This document shows, in pieces, positions 14,403-22,306 of a stretch of 36,183 nt of DNA; within the stretch, counting starts at the first letter, position 1; each line of letters begins with the position of its first letter. The notes under the pieces are model-generated. The model was not told the DNA's origin and searched no databases. It saw nothing but the letters and a program-made list of their open reading frames with translations. A program made the position numbers and the translations under genes. Source of the DNA: Oscillospiraceae bacterium (GTDB lineage: Bacteria; Bacillota; Clostridia; Oscillospirales; Ruminococcaceae); assembly GCA_017427265.1 (NCBI GenBank), contig JAFRTG010000024.1, positions 1-36,183 of the forward strand. The letters run 5' to 3'.

Positions 14403-14675
14403 GTGAAATGTCCGAATTGCGGAGAGCAGGTCATCACCAGACACAGCTTCTGTGTGATCTGCGGCGCTGATTTGAAGGACGTTCAGTCCGAAAGTAAATT
14501 ACAGCATGCAGCCGGTTCCGTCCGTGCAGTACGGAAGCGGTTCCGCACATTGACCAAGCCGCGGGCGCACCGTGATAACGAAAGCGTCGCCGCTGCGGCA
14601 CCTGAAGCCTTGCAGCCGGAACAGAATGTCAGCGAAAACCCGGTTCTGCCCGGGGCGTACCATCGCTGTACCTGA
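14403..14675 (+). CDS. Small zinc-ribbon protein
   Basis: A 90-aa protein from a GTG start with an excellent SD (AAGGAGGTG, 7 nt). The N-terminus is a zinc ribbon with Cys3, Cys6, Cys17 and Cys20 (KCPNCGEQV, then CVICGADL). The rest is Arg- and Ala-rich and probably disordered, with no membrane helix. Such zinc-ribbon leaders are common on small Firmicutes proteins of unknown role. It stands alone between its own promoter and terminator. The function is not known. Confidence 0.75.
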   Translation: MKCPNCGEQVITRHSFCVICGADLKDVQSESKLQHAAGSVRAVRKRFRTLTKPRAHRDNESVAAAAPEALQPEQNVSENPVLPGAYHRCT

Positions 14676-14715
14676 GAAGGGATACAGAAGGGAAGCGCGG
14701 ATTTTGAAACAGGGC

Positions 14716-14753
14716 GCATTGCCGTTCCTCCGGGGACGGCAATGCCGTTTTTT
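14716..14753 (+). terminator. Strong intrinsic terminator
   Basis: GCATTGCCGT (14716-14725) pairs with ACGGCAATGC (14736-14745), followed by CG and seven T. It ends the zinc-ribbon transcript. Confidence 0.9.
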
Positions 14754-14836
14754 TGTTTCGTACTTTGTGAAAATTGAGTGAAAACCGTATGGAAATTTCG
14801 TCATAATTAACAAGTGCTTTTTTTGCTCCATTGTGG

Positions 14837-14842
14837 TATAAT
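14837..14842 (+). promoter_or_regulatory. Extended -10 promoter of mscL
   Basis: TGG-TATAAT (extended -10, hexamer 14837-14842), 50 nt upstream of the mscL ATG; the -35 region is poor. Confidence 0.6.
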
Positions 14843-14892
14843 AGTAATAATCAATGCGGCTCAAGCGTCGCAGCATGAAAGGATGTATCAAT

Positions 14893-15327
14893 ATGGCAGA
14901 TGTGAAAGAAAAAGGCAAGGGCCTCCTTGCCGAGTTTAAGGAATTTGCCCTGAAGGGCAATGTGATGGACATGGCAATCGGTGTGATCGTCGGTGCTGCG
15001 TTCGGCAACATCGTTACAGCACTGACTGACAACTTTATCAATCCGCTGATCGGCCTGGTGACGGGCGGCGCAAAAACCGACGAAAACGGCAATGTGATTG
15101 TTTCGGCCGGCACATGGAAGGTCGGCGGCGTGGAGTTCGGCTACGGTGCTTTTATTTCCGCAGTTGTGAACTTCCTCATCATCGCTCTGATCCTGTTCTT
15201 CCTGCTCAAGGCTGTCAATAAGGCTATGGAGATCGGCAAGAAGAAGGAAGAGGAGAAGCCGAAGGAGCCGCCGAAGGAAGAGGTTCTGCTGACCGAAATC
15301 CGCGACCTGCTCAAGGAAAAGAAATAA
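14893..15327 (+). CDS. mscL: Large-conductance mechanosensitive channel MscL
   Basis: A 144-aa protein of typical MscL length. It has an N-terminal amphipathic helix (LLAEFKEFALKGNVMDMAIGV), TM1 with the glycine-rich pore (AIGVIVGAAFGNIVTALTDNFINPLIG), a periplasmic-side loop, TM2 (FISAVVNFLIIALILFFLL), and a charged C-terminal bundle helix (EVLLTEIRDLLKEK). It forms a pentameric channel that opens at high membrane tension to release solutes in hypo-osmotic shock. ATG 14893 has AAAGGATG upstream. It is monocistronic, with its own promoter and terminator. Confidence 0.97.
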   Translation: MADVKEKGKGLLAEFKEFALKGNVMDMAIGVIVGAAFGNIVTALTDNFINPLIGLVTGGAKTDENGNVIVSAGTWKVGGVEFGYGAFISAVVNFLIIALILFFLLKAVNKAMEIGKKKEEEKPKEPPKEEVLLTEIRDLLKEKK

Positions 15328-15348
15328 GCTTCATTCTTATGATACATC

Positions 15349-15378
15349 AAAGCGCCGCACGCTCTGTGCGGCGCTTTT
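15349..15378 (+). terminator. mscL terminator
   Basis: AAAGCGCCGCAC, loop GCTCT, GTGCGGCGCTTT, then TACTTT. It lies about 20 nt after the mscL stop. Confidence 0.9.
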
Positions 15379-15415
15379 ACTTTGGAAAAAGAGGGATCTT
15401 CGATGAATTGATAAT

Positions 15416-15462
15416 GGGGACTCCGTCCCCAAACCCCTGCCAGAGGGATACTATCCCTCTGG
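15416..15462. repeat. Twin-hairpin intergenic element
   Basis: Two adjacent palindromes, GGGGACTCCGTCCCC (15416-15430) and CCAGAGGGA...TCCCTCTGG (15440-15462), joined by AAACCCCTG. It has the look of a short interspersed palindromic repeat; one copy is present here. The rest of the 15379-15621 gap holds no convincing gene or terminator. Confidence 0.5.
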
Positions 15463-15621
15463 ACTCCCGATTTATGAATATAGAATCTAAAATACATTTT
15501 TTCTATCATTTTGCTTATAACGGGATTCTTAATGGCCGGCAGCCCGTAAGCGGGGGGTATGAGGCAGCGCCCCGTGTTAAATCCATCGGAGATACCGCTT
15601 GATTGCAGTCAGCCGGATGGA

Positions 15622-16677
15622 TTATTCTTCTGCGGCGGGTTCGCTTTCAGCGGGAGCCGCTTCCTGCTCAGGTTCAGCCTCCTGTGCAGGCGCTTCCTTG
15701 GCGGAATCCTTCTTGTCGTCATCCTCGTCATTGAGCAGATCTGCTGTGATTCTGAGATCGCGCAGGCAGTTTTCATCTGCGATGCAGGATGTGCCGTCCG
15801 GGCCGGGCGTGCAGATCAGCGTCGGGCCGATGGCCGGTGCAGCGCCATATTCAAAAATGTATGTAATGGCGTGACGGTGCTCCTCAAAATCCATCATGGT
15901 GATATCCGTCGTCACGGCATTGATGACGGAATTGAAATATGCATCAATGTTTCTGGCGACACGGTTGCTGTAAGTGCCCTTCTGGTCGTTGTTGTCGCTG
16001 CGGTCAACATCCTTGCGGTCGTTGTCGCCGATGCAGTCGTTCAGCAGCGTGGCAACGGAATCGCCGATGACACTTGCACGCATCTGCTCATTGGCATACT
16101 TCATTGTGGTCAGCAGCGTTTCATACTGCTTGTTGTCCAGCGTGACCGGCGTGGTGGATTCCTTCAGACCGGTATCCTTGACGCCGACAACATAATTGAC
16201 ATTGCCGAGAATGTTGACAAGGCTCTGGAATCCCTGGCTGTCAAGCTCGATATACCGGTCAACCGGCATCTGCAGCGTTTCCGCTACAGCCGCTTTCAGC
16301 GAGACGGGGCCGTGGTTCTCATAACATGCACTGAGCGTCATGGTGCGGCCTTCAAAGTTCATCTGCAGATTATCCGGCAGGCCGATGCACATGATCTGCT
16401 TCTTGACCGGGTTGAAGCGCATCGTCATATAGGCGTTTTTGCGCTCTTCCATACCCGGCTTCAGAATAAACAGGATCGTGTTGATGTCCTCATCGGAGAT
16501 GAGCTTGGTCGAGCTCTGCATCTGCTGCAGATTTCTTGTCTTTTCTGTCAGTTTGTTGTAGAAATAGAATGCAACACCGCCGAAAACAAGCAGAGATACC
16601 AGAATGGTTATCATGAACGGAATTGCGGTGCTGCCGGGCTTCGGGCCGCGGCGTTTGTAGGAATTGGTCATTGCCAT
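15622..16677 (-). CDS. LytR-CpsA-Psr-like membrane protein, degenerate active site
   Basis: A 351-aa protein from ATG 16677 (a GTG six codons upstream is possible; neither has a good SD). It has a basic N-terminus, a membrane helix at about 20-40 (PFMITILVSLLVFGGVAFYF), then an extracellular domain patterned like LCP proteins: NTILFILKPG, the β-hairpin MTMRFNPVKKQIMCIGLPD, then VAETLQMPVDRYIELDSQGFQSLVNILG. Active LCP enzymes attach glycopolymers to peptidoglycan using Asp and Arg residues in GxD, RSD and PRD motifs. Here these read LKPG, RKN and LPDN, so catalysis is doubtful. The C-terminus is an acidic Glu/Ala/Pro tail. It may be a regulatory or scaffold paralogue. The LCP assignment rests on pattern only. 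Confidence 0.65.
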   Translation of the reverse strand: MAMTNSYKRRGPKPGSTAIPFMITILVSLLVFGGVAFYFYNKLTEKTRNLQQMQSSTKLISDEDINTILFILKPGMEERKNAYMTMRFNPVKKQIMCIGLPDNLQMNFEGRTMTLSACYENHGPVSLKAAVAETLQMPVDRYIELDSQGFQSLVNILGNVNYVVGVKDTGLKESTTPVTLDNKQYETLLTTMKYANEQMRASVIGDSVATLLNDCIGDNDRKDVDRSDNNDQKGTYSNRVARNIDAYFNSVINAVTTDITMMDFEEHRHAITYIFEYGAAPAIGPTLICTPGPDGTSCIADENCLRDLRITADLLNDEDDDKKDSAKEAPAQEAEPEQEAAPAESEPAAEE

Positions 16678-16745
16678 TTTGCGTTCGCAGTGCACACGGC
16701 AGGCCGTATGCAGACTGCTGCTCCTTTCCTCATGTGTTCGTTGGC

Positions 16746-16828
16746 GGCAATACTGCGCAGAGACCGCCTCTCACGGCTTTGTGTACGGACTGCCAGCAGC
16801 ACGTACAGAGCCTCTGCGCGGTATTGCC
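16746..16828. repeat. Long imperfect inverted repeat (17-bp arms)
   Basis: GGCAATACTGCGCAGAG (16746-16762) and CTCTGCGCGGTATTGCC (16812-16828) pair with one T-G wobble. An inner GTACG/CGTAC stem sits in the loop. It starts two bases after the stop of the minus-strand YpsA-like gene. There is no T-run, so it is not a classic terminator; it may be an mRNA-stabilising structure, an RNA element or a remnant of a small mobile element. Confidence 0.7.
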
Positions 16829-16829
16829 A

Positions 16830-17366
16830 TTAAAAGTAAAAGAAGTCGTGTGCGGGGCGCGCCTGCCTTTCGGCAAGCTCCGTATTGAGCACCCGCAGCT
16901 CCAGCCCCTGCCGCTCCGCCATGCGGATGGTCTGGCCGGTGCCGGAATGTATATCTGCAACCAGCGCAATCAGCCGGCGGCTGTGATCCACCATATACTG
17001 ATTTCGCCTGGTAAAGCATCCTTTCTGATAATTCCTGCAGATGCAGACGGTTTCATCCGCTGCGTGCAGGACGGTCTGCATATGATATCTTGCGGCGCCG
17101 CGGAGCCGTGTGATCTGCTGTTCATAGGGCAGCACGCAGATCAGCTTCAGCTTTCGCGCCGGCTCCCGGAAACGGAAGTGCAGCACCATGTCGGCAGCCC
17201 AGAGGTCAGTGCCGCGTGCCATGCCGGTATAGAAAGTATCTGCGCCGTCGCGGATTGCGGTTTCAATCTCCCTGTAAAGCAGGCTCTGCAGCATCCGCAG
17301 CTGCGTACCTGTCGGCAGCTTTTCCGGTCTGTGGCCGGAGAAGCAGACCGCAAACGGTTCCGGCAT
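16830..17366 (-). CDS. YpsA-like SLOG-superfamily protein (DUF1273-type)
   Basis: A 178-aa protein starting MPEPFAVCFSGHRPEKLP, the signature opening of YpsA/DUF1273 proteins. DTFYTGMARGTDLWAADMVL is the nucleotide-binding segment of SLOG Rossmann folds, and LKLICVLPYEQQ and SRRLIALVADIHSGTGQTI are further conserved blocks. SLOG proteins are predicted to bind nucleotide-derived ligands; B. subtilis YpsA affects cell division, but the biochemical role is unsettled. The ATG at 17366 shares one base with the stop of the upstream kinase (TGATG), indicating translational coupling. It is the last gene of the dnaD-led operon before a large inverted repeat. Confidence 0.85.
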   Translation of the reverse strand: MPEPFAVCFSGHRPEKLPTGTQLRMLQSLLYREIETAIRDGADTFYTGMARGTDLWAADMVLHFRFREPARKLKLICVLPYEQQITRLRGAARYHMQTVLHAADETVCICRNYQKGCFTRRNQYMVDHSRRLIALVADIHSGTGQTIRMAERQGLELRVLNTELAERQARPAHDFFYF

Positions 17367-18301
17367 CAGCTTGTAAAGACAGATCCGCCGATGAATTCCC
17401 GCACGAGCGACTGCTCCGGAATCCATTCATCACCGAGCGGCGTCATGCCTTCGAGCACGCGCTGCAGCATGGGGATGCCCGTTTCCGGCGCGGCAGCTTC
17501 TGCCAGCTTGCGGACGGTTTCCAGCAGAATCGGCTGATAAACCGAAAGCTCATAGCTCATGAAGGTATCCAACTCATAGTCTGCAAGATGCTTATACGGC
17601 ATGATGTACAGATTTTCGCCTCTGGAAATGCTGCTGAGCATCTCACAGGATTCCTGCGGCGAACGGCCTCTCGTGCGGCTGTCGCGGATCAGGCGGCGGG
17701 CAAAGCGGATCAGCGAGGGATGCAGCCGGTCCTCATTCATGCTGATGCGGGTGCGCACGCTGAGATAAATGCGGTTTGCAATGTCATGCGTATCGCCGGT
17801 GACATCCGGGTTCAGCGCGTGGATGCCCTCCATGATAATCAGCTCATTGGACTTGCGGCGGAGCGTCCGGCCGGATTTTACCTGCTTCTGCGCTGCAAAA
17901 TCGAAGCGCGGCAGTTCGACCTCCTCGCCGCGTGCAAGCTGCTCGAGCTGCGTGTTGAGCAGATCGGTATCCAGCCGCAGCGGTGATTCGTAATCAGGTC
18001 TGCCGAACTGATCGACGATATCCTGATTGCGTGTGCCGTCGGCATAATAATTGTCCATCGAAAGCGTATGTGATTCAAAACCCGCAGCATCGAGGATCTG
18101 CTCCAGACGGCAGGCGGTTGTGGTCTTTCCGGAGCCGGAAGGTCCTGCAATCAGCGTGATCGGACGCTCCTTGGCATGCCGGCAGATATCGTCTGCAAGA
18201 TCGCGCAGCTGCTTGTCGTAAGCGGCCTCTGCGTCGATCACGAACAGCTCCGGTGCATCGTGCACCATATGATTGATTTCATTCAGGGCGATTTCGTTCA
18301 T
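17366..18301 (-). CDS. Uridine-kinase-like P-loop nucleoside kinase
   Basis: A 311-aa protein with Walker A GPSGSGKT at 53-60, preceded by a β-strand (ITLIAGPSG). Typical phosphoribulokinase/uridine-kinase features follow: SMDNYYADGTRN, the lid-region DFGRPDYESPLRLD-type segment, VELPRFDFAAQKQV, and IIMEGIHALNPDVT. It probably phosphorylates uridine/cytidine or a similar small molecule. The protein is longer than classical Udk (~210 aa) and resembles the longer uridine-kinase-like proteins of Clostridia, which carry extra N- and C-terminal segments. SD CAGGAGG is 7 nt before ATG 18301. It starts 2 nt after the helicase-loader stop and overlaps the next gene by one base. Confidence 0.85.
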   Translation of the reverse strand: MNEIALNEINHMVHDAPELFVIDAEAAYDKQLRDLADDICRHAKERPITLIAGPSGSGKTTTACRLEQILDAAGFESHTLSMDNYYADGTRNQDIVDQFGRPDYESPLRLDTDLLNTQLEQLARGEEVELPRFDFAAQKQVKSGRTLRRKSNELIIMEGIHALNPDVTGDTHDIANRIYLSVRTRISMNEDRLHPSLIRFARRLIRDSRTRGRSPQESCEMLSSISRGENLYIMPYKHLADYELDTFMSYELSVYQPILLETVRKLAEAAAPETGIPMLQRVLEGMTPLGDEWIPEQSLVREFIGGSVFTS

Positions 18302-18303
18302 AG

Positions 18304-19284
18304 TCAGGCCTCCTGATTGCGGTTTTGCATAATACTCTTCTGTAAGCGGATATCCGTCCCGTAAAACTGCATGATGCAGGCAGAAAACAGGCGGGAGAGA
18401 ATGCGGTTTCCGTATTGCGCCTGCAGGTCCTCCTTGGAAAGATTGGTGTTGACGATGAACGGACGGCCTGCGTTGAGGCGGCTGTTGAAAATCGTATAGA
18501 TCACGGACCGCGTGAAGCTGGTATCAAATTCCGTGCCGAAGTCATCGAGAATCAGGAGATCGCATTCCAGCAGCATGTCGAGCGTATCGGACTGTCCTCC
18601 CCTGCTGAATCGTTCCTGCTCCAGCTTGTGCAGGAGACTCCCGGCGGAATCGTAGATGACACTGAATCCCTTTTGCAGCAGAACGGATGCAATCGAAAGG
18701 GAAAGATGCGTTTTGCCGAGCCCAGTGTTGCCGATCATGAGCAGATTGCCGGATTTGCGCGCGTCAAACTGCTCCGCATAGCTGCGGCACTGCTGACAGA
18801 TGCGCTCCATGATCCGGTATTGCTCCGGCGGCAGGTCGCGGTAATAGGCAAGGGAAAACGATTCAAAGCTGCAAAGCGCAAGGCGCGACTGTGCATTCAG
18901 CTGCTCCGCGCCGACAATGCCGATTTCCCGTTCGAGGCATTCGCAGGGCTTGCCGCTGACAAAGCCGGTATCGCTGCAGCGTTTGCAGGTATACTGCGTA
19001 TCAAGATAGTCTGCGGGGTAGCCGTGTGCGGTCAGGATGTTCCGCAGCATGGCATCTGCATCCAGACAGTGGGATTCGAGCTTTTTGAGCCGTTCACTGC
19101 GGTCCTCCGCTTTGAGCGCCTGCACAATGGAAAGGCAGGCTGTCCGCAGCTGACGGTCAAGCTCGGCCGTTTCGGGAATCTCCGCCCGGATCTGTTCGGT
19201 GCGGCGCTCCTGCTGCTCCTGTGCGCGGATCCGCCGCGCCTGAATGCGCCGGATCGCTTCATCATATATTTTTTCCTGATACAT
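18304..19284 (-). CDS. dnaC: DnaC/DnaI-like replicative helicase loader
   Basis: A 326-aa AAA+ ATPase. The N-terminal half is helical and charged, with a zinc-binding Cys cluster (Cys100, Cys103, Cys114, Cys116 in CKRCSDTGFVSGKPCEC), like the helicase-binding domain of DnaI. The ATPase domain has Walker A GNTGLGKT (185-192), Walker B LLILDDFG (243-250) and a sensor-like IVNTNLS. It loads DnaB-type helicase at the origin or restarted forks. Start ATG 19284 has GAGGAG close upstream. It follows dnaD by 22 nt in the same operon, the usual primosome pair of Firmicutes. Confidence 0.92.
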   Translation of the reverse strand: MYQEKIYDEAIRRIQARRIRAQEQQERRTEQIRAEIPETAELDRQLRTACLSIVQALKAEDRSERLKKLESHCLDADAMLRNILTAHGYPADYLDTQYTCKRCSDTGFVSGKPCECLEREIGIVGAEQLNAQSRLALCSFESFSLAYYRDLPPEQYRIMERICQQCRSYAEQFDARKSGNLLMIGNTGLGKTHLSLSIASVLLQKGFSVIYDSAGSLLHKLEQERFSRGGQSDTLDMLLECDLLILDDFGTEFDTSFTRSVIYTIFNSRLNAGRPFIVNTNLSKEDLQAQYGNRILSRLFSACIMQFYGTDIRLQKSIMQNRNQEA

Positions 19285-19306
19285 ATTCTCCTCAGCTTCG
19301 GGCGGT

Positions 19307-20332
19307 TCAGAAGCGGTTGACCAGCTTGTCGAAGTCGCTCAGGTCAAACGAAGCATCCTCCTGCTTCCGTTTCGCTGCTGTGGGCTTCTGCGGCTGTACG
19401 GCGGGCTTCTGTGCCCGCTGGCGCTTTTTGTCGGCATAGAAGGCGTCGTCGAGCTGCTGTGCGGCAGCGACGGTTCTGACGCCGTCCCGCTCCCACGCCT
19501 CCAGAATGGAATTCATATAAGGAAACGACAGCTTGTCGTCTGTCTGATTTCTGGTTTTTTCATAGGCATAGCGCACCAGCTCCACGGGATATCCGCTGCG
19601 GTGCCATGCATCAATAAAGCTCTGCTGCTTATCAGTCGGATGCCGGTGCATCTCAAAAATTTTCATCAGCTGACCGGTATAGCTGCGGGAATCGGTTCTG
19701 TTCCGGATATCCTCCATGGCCTGACTGCTGTCCTTTATGCCGCGTGCCTGCCAGTCATAGGCGATTTTTTCCATATAAAGCGGCGTGAACTGCCCGACCT
19801 CCGCACAGAAGGCGGCGAGAATCAAAATCAGCTCCGGACTGAGCCCGAGATATTCGTGCATCCAGACCAGACTTTTCAGCGCCGTGTGATTGAGCGGCTT
19901 TCCGGCATATTTTTCCGCCTCGGCAAACAGCTCCGGGTTCTGCCGGACCCGCTCGGCAATCTCCGAGGGGTTCAGCGGGAAGCGGCTGCTGTTGGTCATG
20001 GGCGCAGGCGCAGGCGAAGCGGCTTTCTGCGGCTCCGGTGCTGATACCGGCGGCAGCTCTTGCTGCGGTGCCGGCTGCGGTGCCGGGACAGAAGCGACAG
20101 GCGGTGCGGCTTGCAGGACATTGGCATCCTGCCAGAACACGATTGCTTCCTCAACAGCCGCGGGCTGCACCTTGCAGCAGGCGGCAATCTGCTCCGCCGG
20201 CAGTGACTCGCCGGCATGGCAGAGCACATAGAGCAGCACCTTCAGCTGATCGTGGCTTGCAAGGCCGAGCAGATGATCGGCCACTGCGACCGGTACCGGG
20301 AAGGCGTGTCCGTTATTCAGATAGATCTCCAT
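19307..20332 (-). CDS. dnaD: DnaD-domain replication initiation protein
   Basis: A 341-aa protein. The N-terminal ~80 residues resemble a winged-helix DnaB2/DnaD domain (LLGLASHDQLKVLLYVLCHAGE). A Pro/Ala-rich linker (about 85-125) follows, then two DnaD/DDBH2 helical repeats (about 140-290), ending with the typical YMNSILEAW (YxxxIxxxW) motif. The C-terminus is basic. DnaD/DnaB-type proteins remodel origin DNA and recruit the DnaI-helicase complex. SD GGGGAGGA precedes ATG 20332. It is the first gene of a four-gene minus-strand operon with the helicase loader, a nucleoside kinase and a YpsA-like protein. Confidence 0.92.
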   Translation of the reverse strand: MEIYLNNGHAFPVPVAVADHLLGLASHDQLKVLLYVLCHAGESLPAEQIAACCKVQPAAVEEAIVFWQDANVLQAAPPVASVPAPQPAPQQELPPVSAPEPQKAASPAPAPMTNSSRFPLNPSEIAERVRQNPELFAEAEKYAGKPLNHTALKSLVWMHEYLGLSPELILILAAFCAEVGQFTPLYMEKIAYDWQARGIKDSSQAMEDIRNRTDSRSYTGQLMKIFEMHRHPTDKQQSFIDAWHRSGYPVELVRYAYEKTRNQTDDKLSFPYMNSILEAWERDGVRTVAAAQQLDDAFYADKKRQRAQKPAVQPQKPTAAKRKQEDASFDLSDFDKLVNRF

Positions 20333-20375
20333 CGCAGTCGTCCTCCCCGAATTGTAAAGATAGAAATACTCTTAT

Positions 20376-20404
20376 AGTATACCACAAAATCCGAAAAATG
20401 TAAA
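20376..20404 (-). promoter_or_regulatory. Promoter of the dnaD operon
   Basis: Minus strand: TTTACA (20404-20399), 17-bp spacer, extended -10 TGG-TATACT (hexamer 20381-20376), 44 nt before the dnaD ATG. Confidence 0.8.
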
Positions 20405-20517
20405 GTGCATAGCACCTGAAATATTTCTGAAGAATCCCGCTTTGGTCCGGATGCTTAAAATTCGTATAAGAATTCGCAAAATCTGGGCAGCAAACAGACA
20501 AAAAGGCGTTTTATACA

Positions 20518-20546
20518 TTGACAAATCATGTTATATTCATTATACT
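20518..20546 (+). promoter_or_regulatory. Promoter of the dockerin metalloprotease gene
   Basis: TTGACA (20518-20523), 17-bp spacer, TATACT (20541-20546), about 40 nt before the ATG. Confidence 0.85.
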
Positions 20547-20586
20547 GTAAGTGTAGGACGGGGGGAAAGGAGGTACTGTACTCGGG

Positions 20587-22140
20587 ATGAACAGGAAACT
20601 CATACGGCTGCCGGCGCTTCTGGCGGCTGCAGCGGTCGGCTTTTCAATGCTCCCGCGGCTTTCTGCGTCTGCTGCGGTGCAGAAGGAGCTGACCGGTTAT
20701 TACGGGGATCTGACATTTGATAAAACAGTTGACATTGAGGACGTGATGCTGCTTTCCGACGGACTGACCGTGCAGGAGTCCATGCGGGATGAACAGTATG
20801 AACGTGCGGATCTGAATCATGACGGCGAAGTGAATGCCGTCGATCTGACTCTGCTGAAGCGTGCTGCAATCGGTGAGCTGGAGCCGGAAGCGATCTATAC
20901 CGAGGTCGAGGTGCCGGACAAGCTGATTGATGCGCCGATCCGTTCGCTCTATCAGTATCTGCCGTCTGTGGGGGAAGCGAATATTCTGATGATCGCGGTG
21001 GATTTTCCGGACGCAAAGCATCCGGAGCAGTACAGCGCCGAACAGATTCATACGCTTACCTTTGGCGATGAAAACAAAGCAGATCCGTGCTATCCGCTGG
21101 AGAGCATTTCTGCTTACTATACCAGATCATCTTACGGGCGGCTGCATCTGAACGGCGATGTTTATCTGTATACTGCGCAGAAGAATATTGACGATTACAT
21201 CAATCAGGAAATCATGCTGCTGGACGAGGTGCTGGGCGCACTGGATGCGGAGATCGACTATAACCGCTACAACGCGAACGGCGACATGGCGATCGACACG
21301 ATGCTGCTGGCACTGCCGCCTTCCTCAGATCCGGAATTCGGATGGTCGAGCCCGTTCTGGCCCTGCTCTTTCGGCTACAGCGGCAGAAAAACATTTGACA
21401 ATCTCTTTCCCGGCAATATCTGCATGGGGCGCTGGGCTCTGAGCGACCGCGCCGGCTTCAACAGCACATGGATACACGAGCTCGGTCATGCAATGGGTCT
21501 GCCGGATTACTACTACTATGAGAACGCGATCGGCAACGGCGACGGCCTGACCGGTGAGGCGGGGTATCTGATGATGGATGATTCCATCGGCGATATGTCC
21601 GCATTTGACAAGCTGATGCTCGGCTGGTATGCCGAATCCGAGGTGCAGATCTATTCCGGCGGCACGCAGACCTATCAGCTGGATTCCAGCCAGCACGCGC
21701 CGGGCTGCGTCATCGTGCCGTATAAGGAGCTCAACGGGTACATGAGCGAATACTTCGTGATCGAAAATGTGACGTCGGACGGCAACAATGCGTCCAAGCT
21801 CTACGGCTGGGGACAGGTCTTCCCGCTGTTTCAGAAGGGCGGCCTCCGGGTGATGCACTGCGATTCGGAGCTCATGTACAATTTCTGGCGGCAGCCTGTC
21901 GCACTGAAATGGAACAATTACAGCCCGTACTACGACAATTCCAATCTCAAGCAGCGGATTCTGCGGCTTGTCAACGACGGAAAGGGCTTCTTCCGCAGCC
22001 GTTCCGTGATCTCGAACCAGACGTCCGGCTTTGCATGGTATGATGCGGAGGGCGGCCAGACGGTCGATCCGGGCGTGACCATTCAGGTCGGCGGCTTTGA
22101 GAACGGCATCTGCAGCTTTACAATCTCACAGACAACGTGA
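20587..22140 (+). CDS. Secreted M6-type metalloprotease with N-terminal dockerin
   Basis: A 517-aa protein. It has a signal peptide with likely cleavage after SAS-A near residue 29. A dockerin follows at residues about 40-97, with calcium loops DLTFDKTVDIED and DLNHDGEVNAVD. The catalytic region starts near residue 125 (ANILMIAVDFPDAKHPE). It has HELGHAMGLPD at 297-307, the HExxHxxGxxD zinc motif of M6 (immune inhibitor A-like) metalloproteases, and a later GWYAESEVQ region. The dockerin would place a protease in a cellulosome-like complex, anchored at its N-terminal side. The SD (AAAGGAGG) sits 14-20 nt upstream of the ATG, rather far; no closer SD was seen. It is monocistronic, with promoter and terminator visible. 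Confidence 0.88.
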   Translation: MNRKLIRLPALLAAAAVGFSMLPRLSASAAVQKELTGYYGDLTFDKTVDIEDVMLLSDGLTVQESMRDEQYERADLNHDGEVNAVDLTLLKRAAIGELEPEAIYTEVEVPDKLIDAPIRSLYQYLPSVGEANILMIAVDFPDAKHPEQYSAEQIHTLTFGDENKADPCYPLESISAYYTRSSYGRLHLNGDVYLYTAQKNIDDYINQEIMLLDEVLGALDAEIDYNRYNANGDMAIDTMLLALPPSSDPEFGWSSPFWPCSFGYSGRKTFDNLFPGNICMGRWALSDRAGFNSTWIHELGHAMGLPDYYYYENAIGNGDGLTGEAGYLMMDDSIGDMSAFDKLMLGWYAESEVQIYSGGTQTYQLDSSQHAPGCVIVPYKELNGYMSEYFVIENVTSDGNNASKLYGWGQVFPLFQKGGLRVMHCDSELMYNFWRQPVALKWNNYSPYYDNSNLKQRILRLVNDGKGFFRSRSVISNQTSGFAWYDAEGGQTVDPGVTIQVGGFENGICSFTISQTT

Positions 22141-22160
22141 GAAAACATCCGGAACATCAG

Positions 22161-22197
22161 GAGCGATACACGCTTGAAAACCGTGTATCGCTCTTTG
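22161..22197 (+). terminator. Terminator of the dockerin metalloprotease
   Basis: GAGCGATACACG (22161-22172) pairs with CGTGTATCGCTC (22182-22193), followed by TTTG. Confidence 0.8.
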
Positions 22198-22238
22198 TAT
22201 ATCCGCAAACGGATATTTGTGATATATTGCAAAAATAC

Positions 22239-22267
22239 TTGCATTTGCAAACGGATTATGTTATAAT
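22239..22267 (+). promoter_or_regulatory. Promoter of the giant membrane-protein gene
   Basis: TTGCAT (22239-22244), 17-bp spacer, TATAAT (22262-22267), about 40 nt before the TTG start. A direct repeat GCAAACGGAT occurs at 22205-22214 and in the spacer at 22247-22256, a possible regulator site. Confidence 0.8.
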
Positions 22268-22306
22268 AATGATAATTACATTTTTCGGTCATAAGGGGGG
22301 AGACAT

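Noticed and set aside
16671-16733. Short leader ORF overlapping the start of the LCP-like gene
   Set aside because: It has no SD and no conserved peptide signal; the overlap could be chance.
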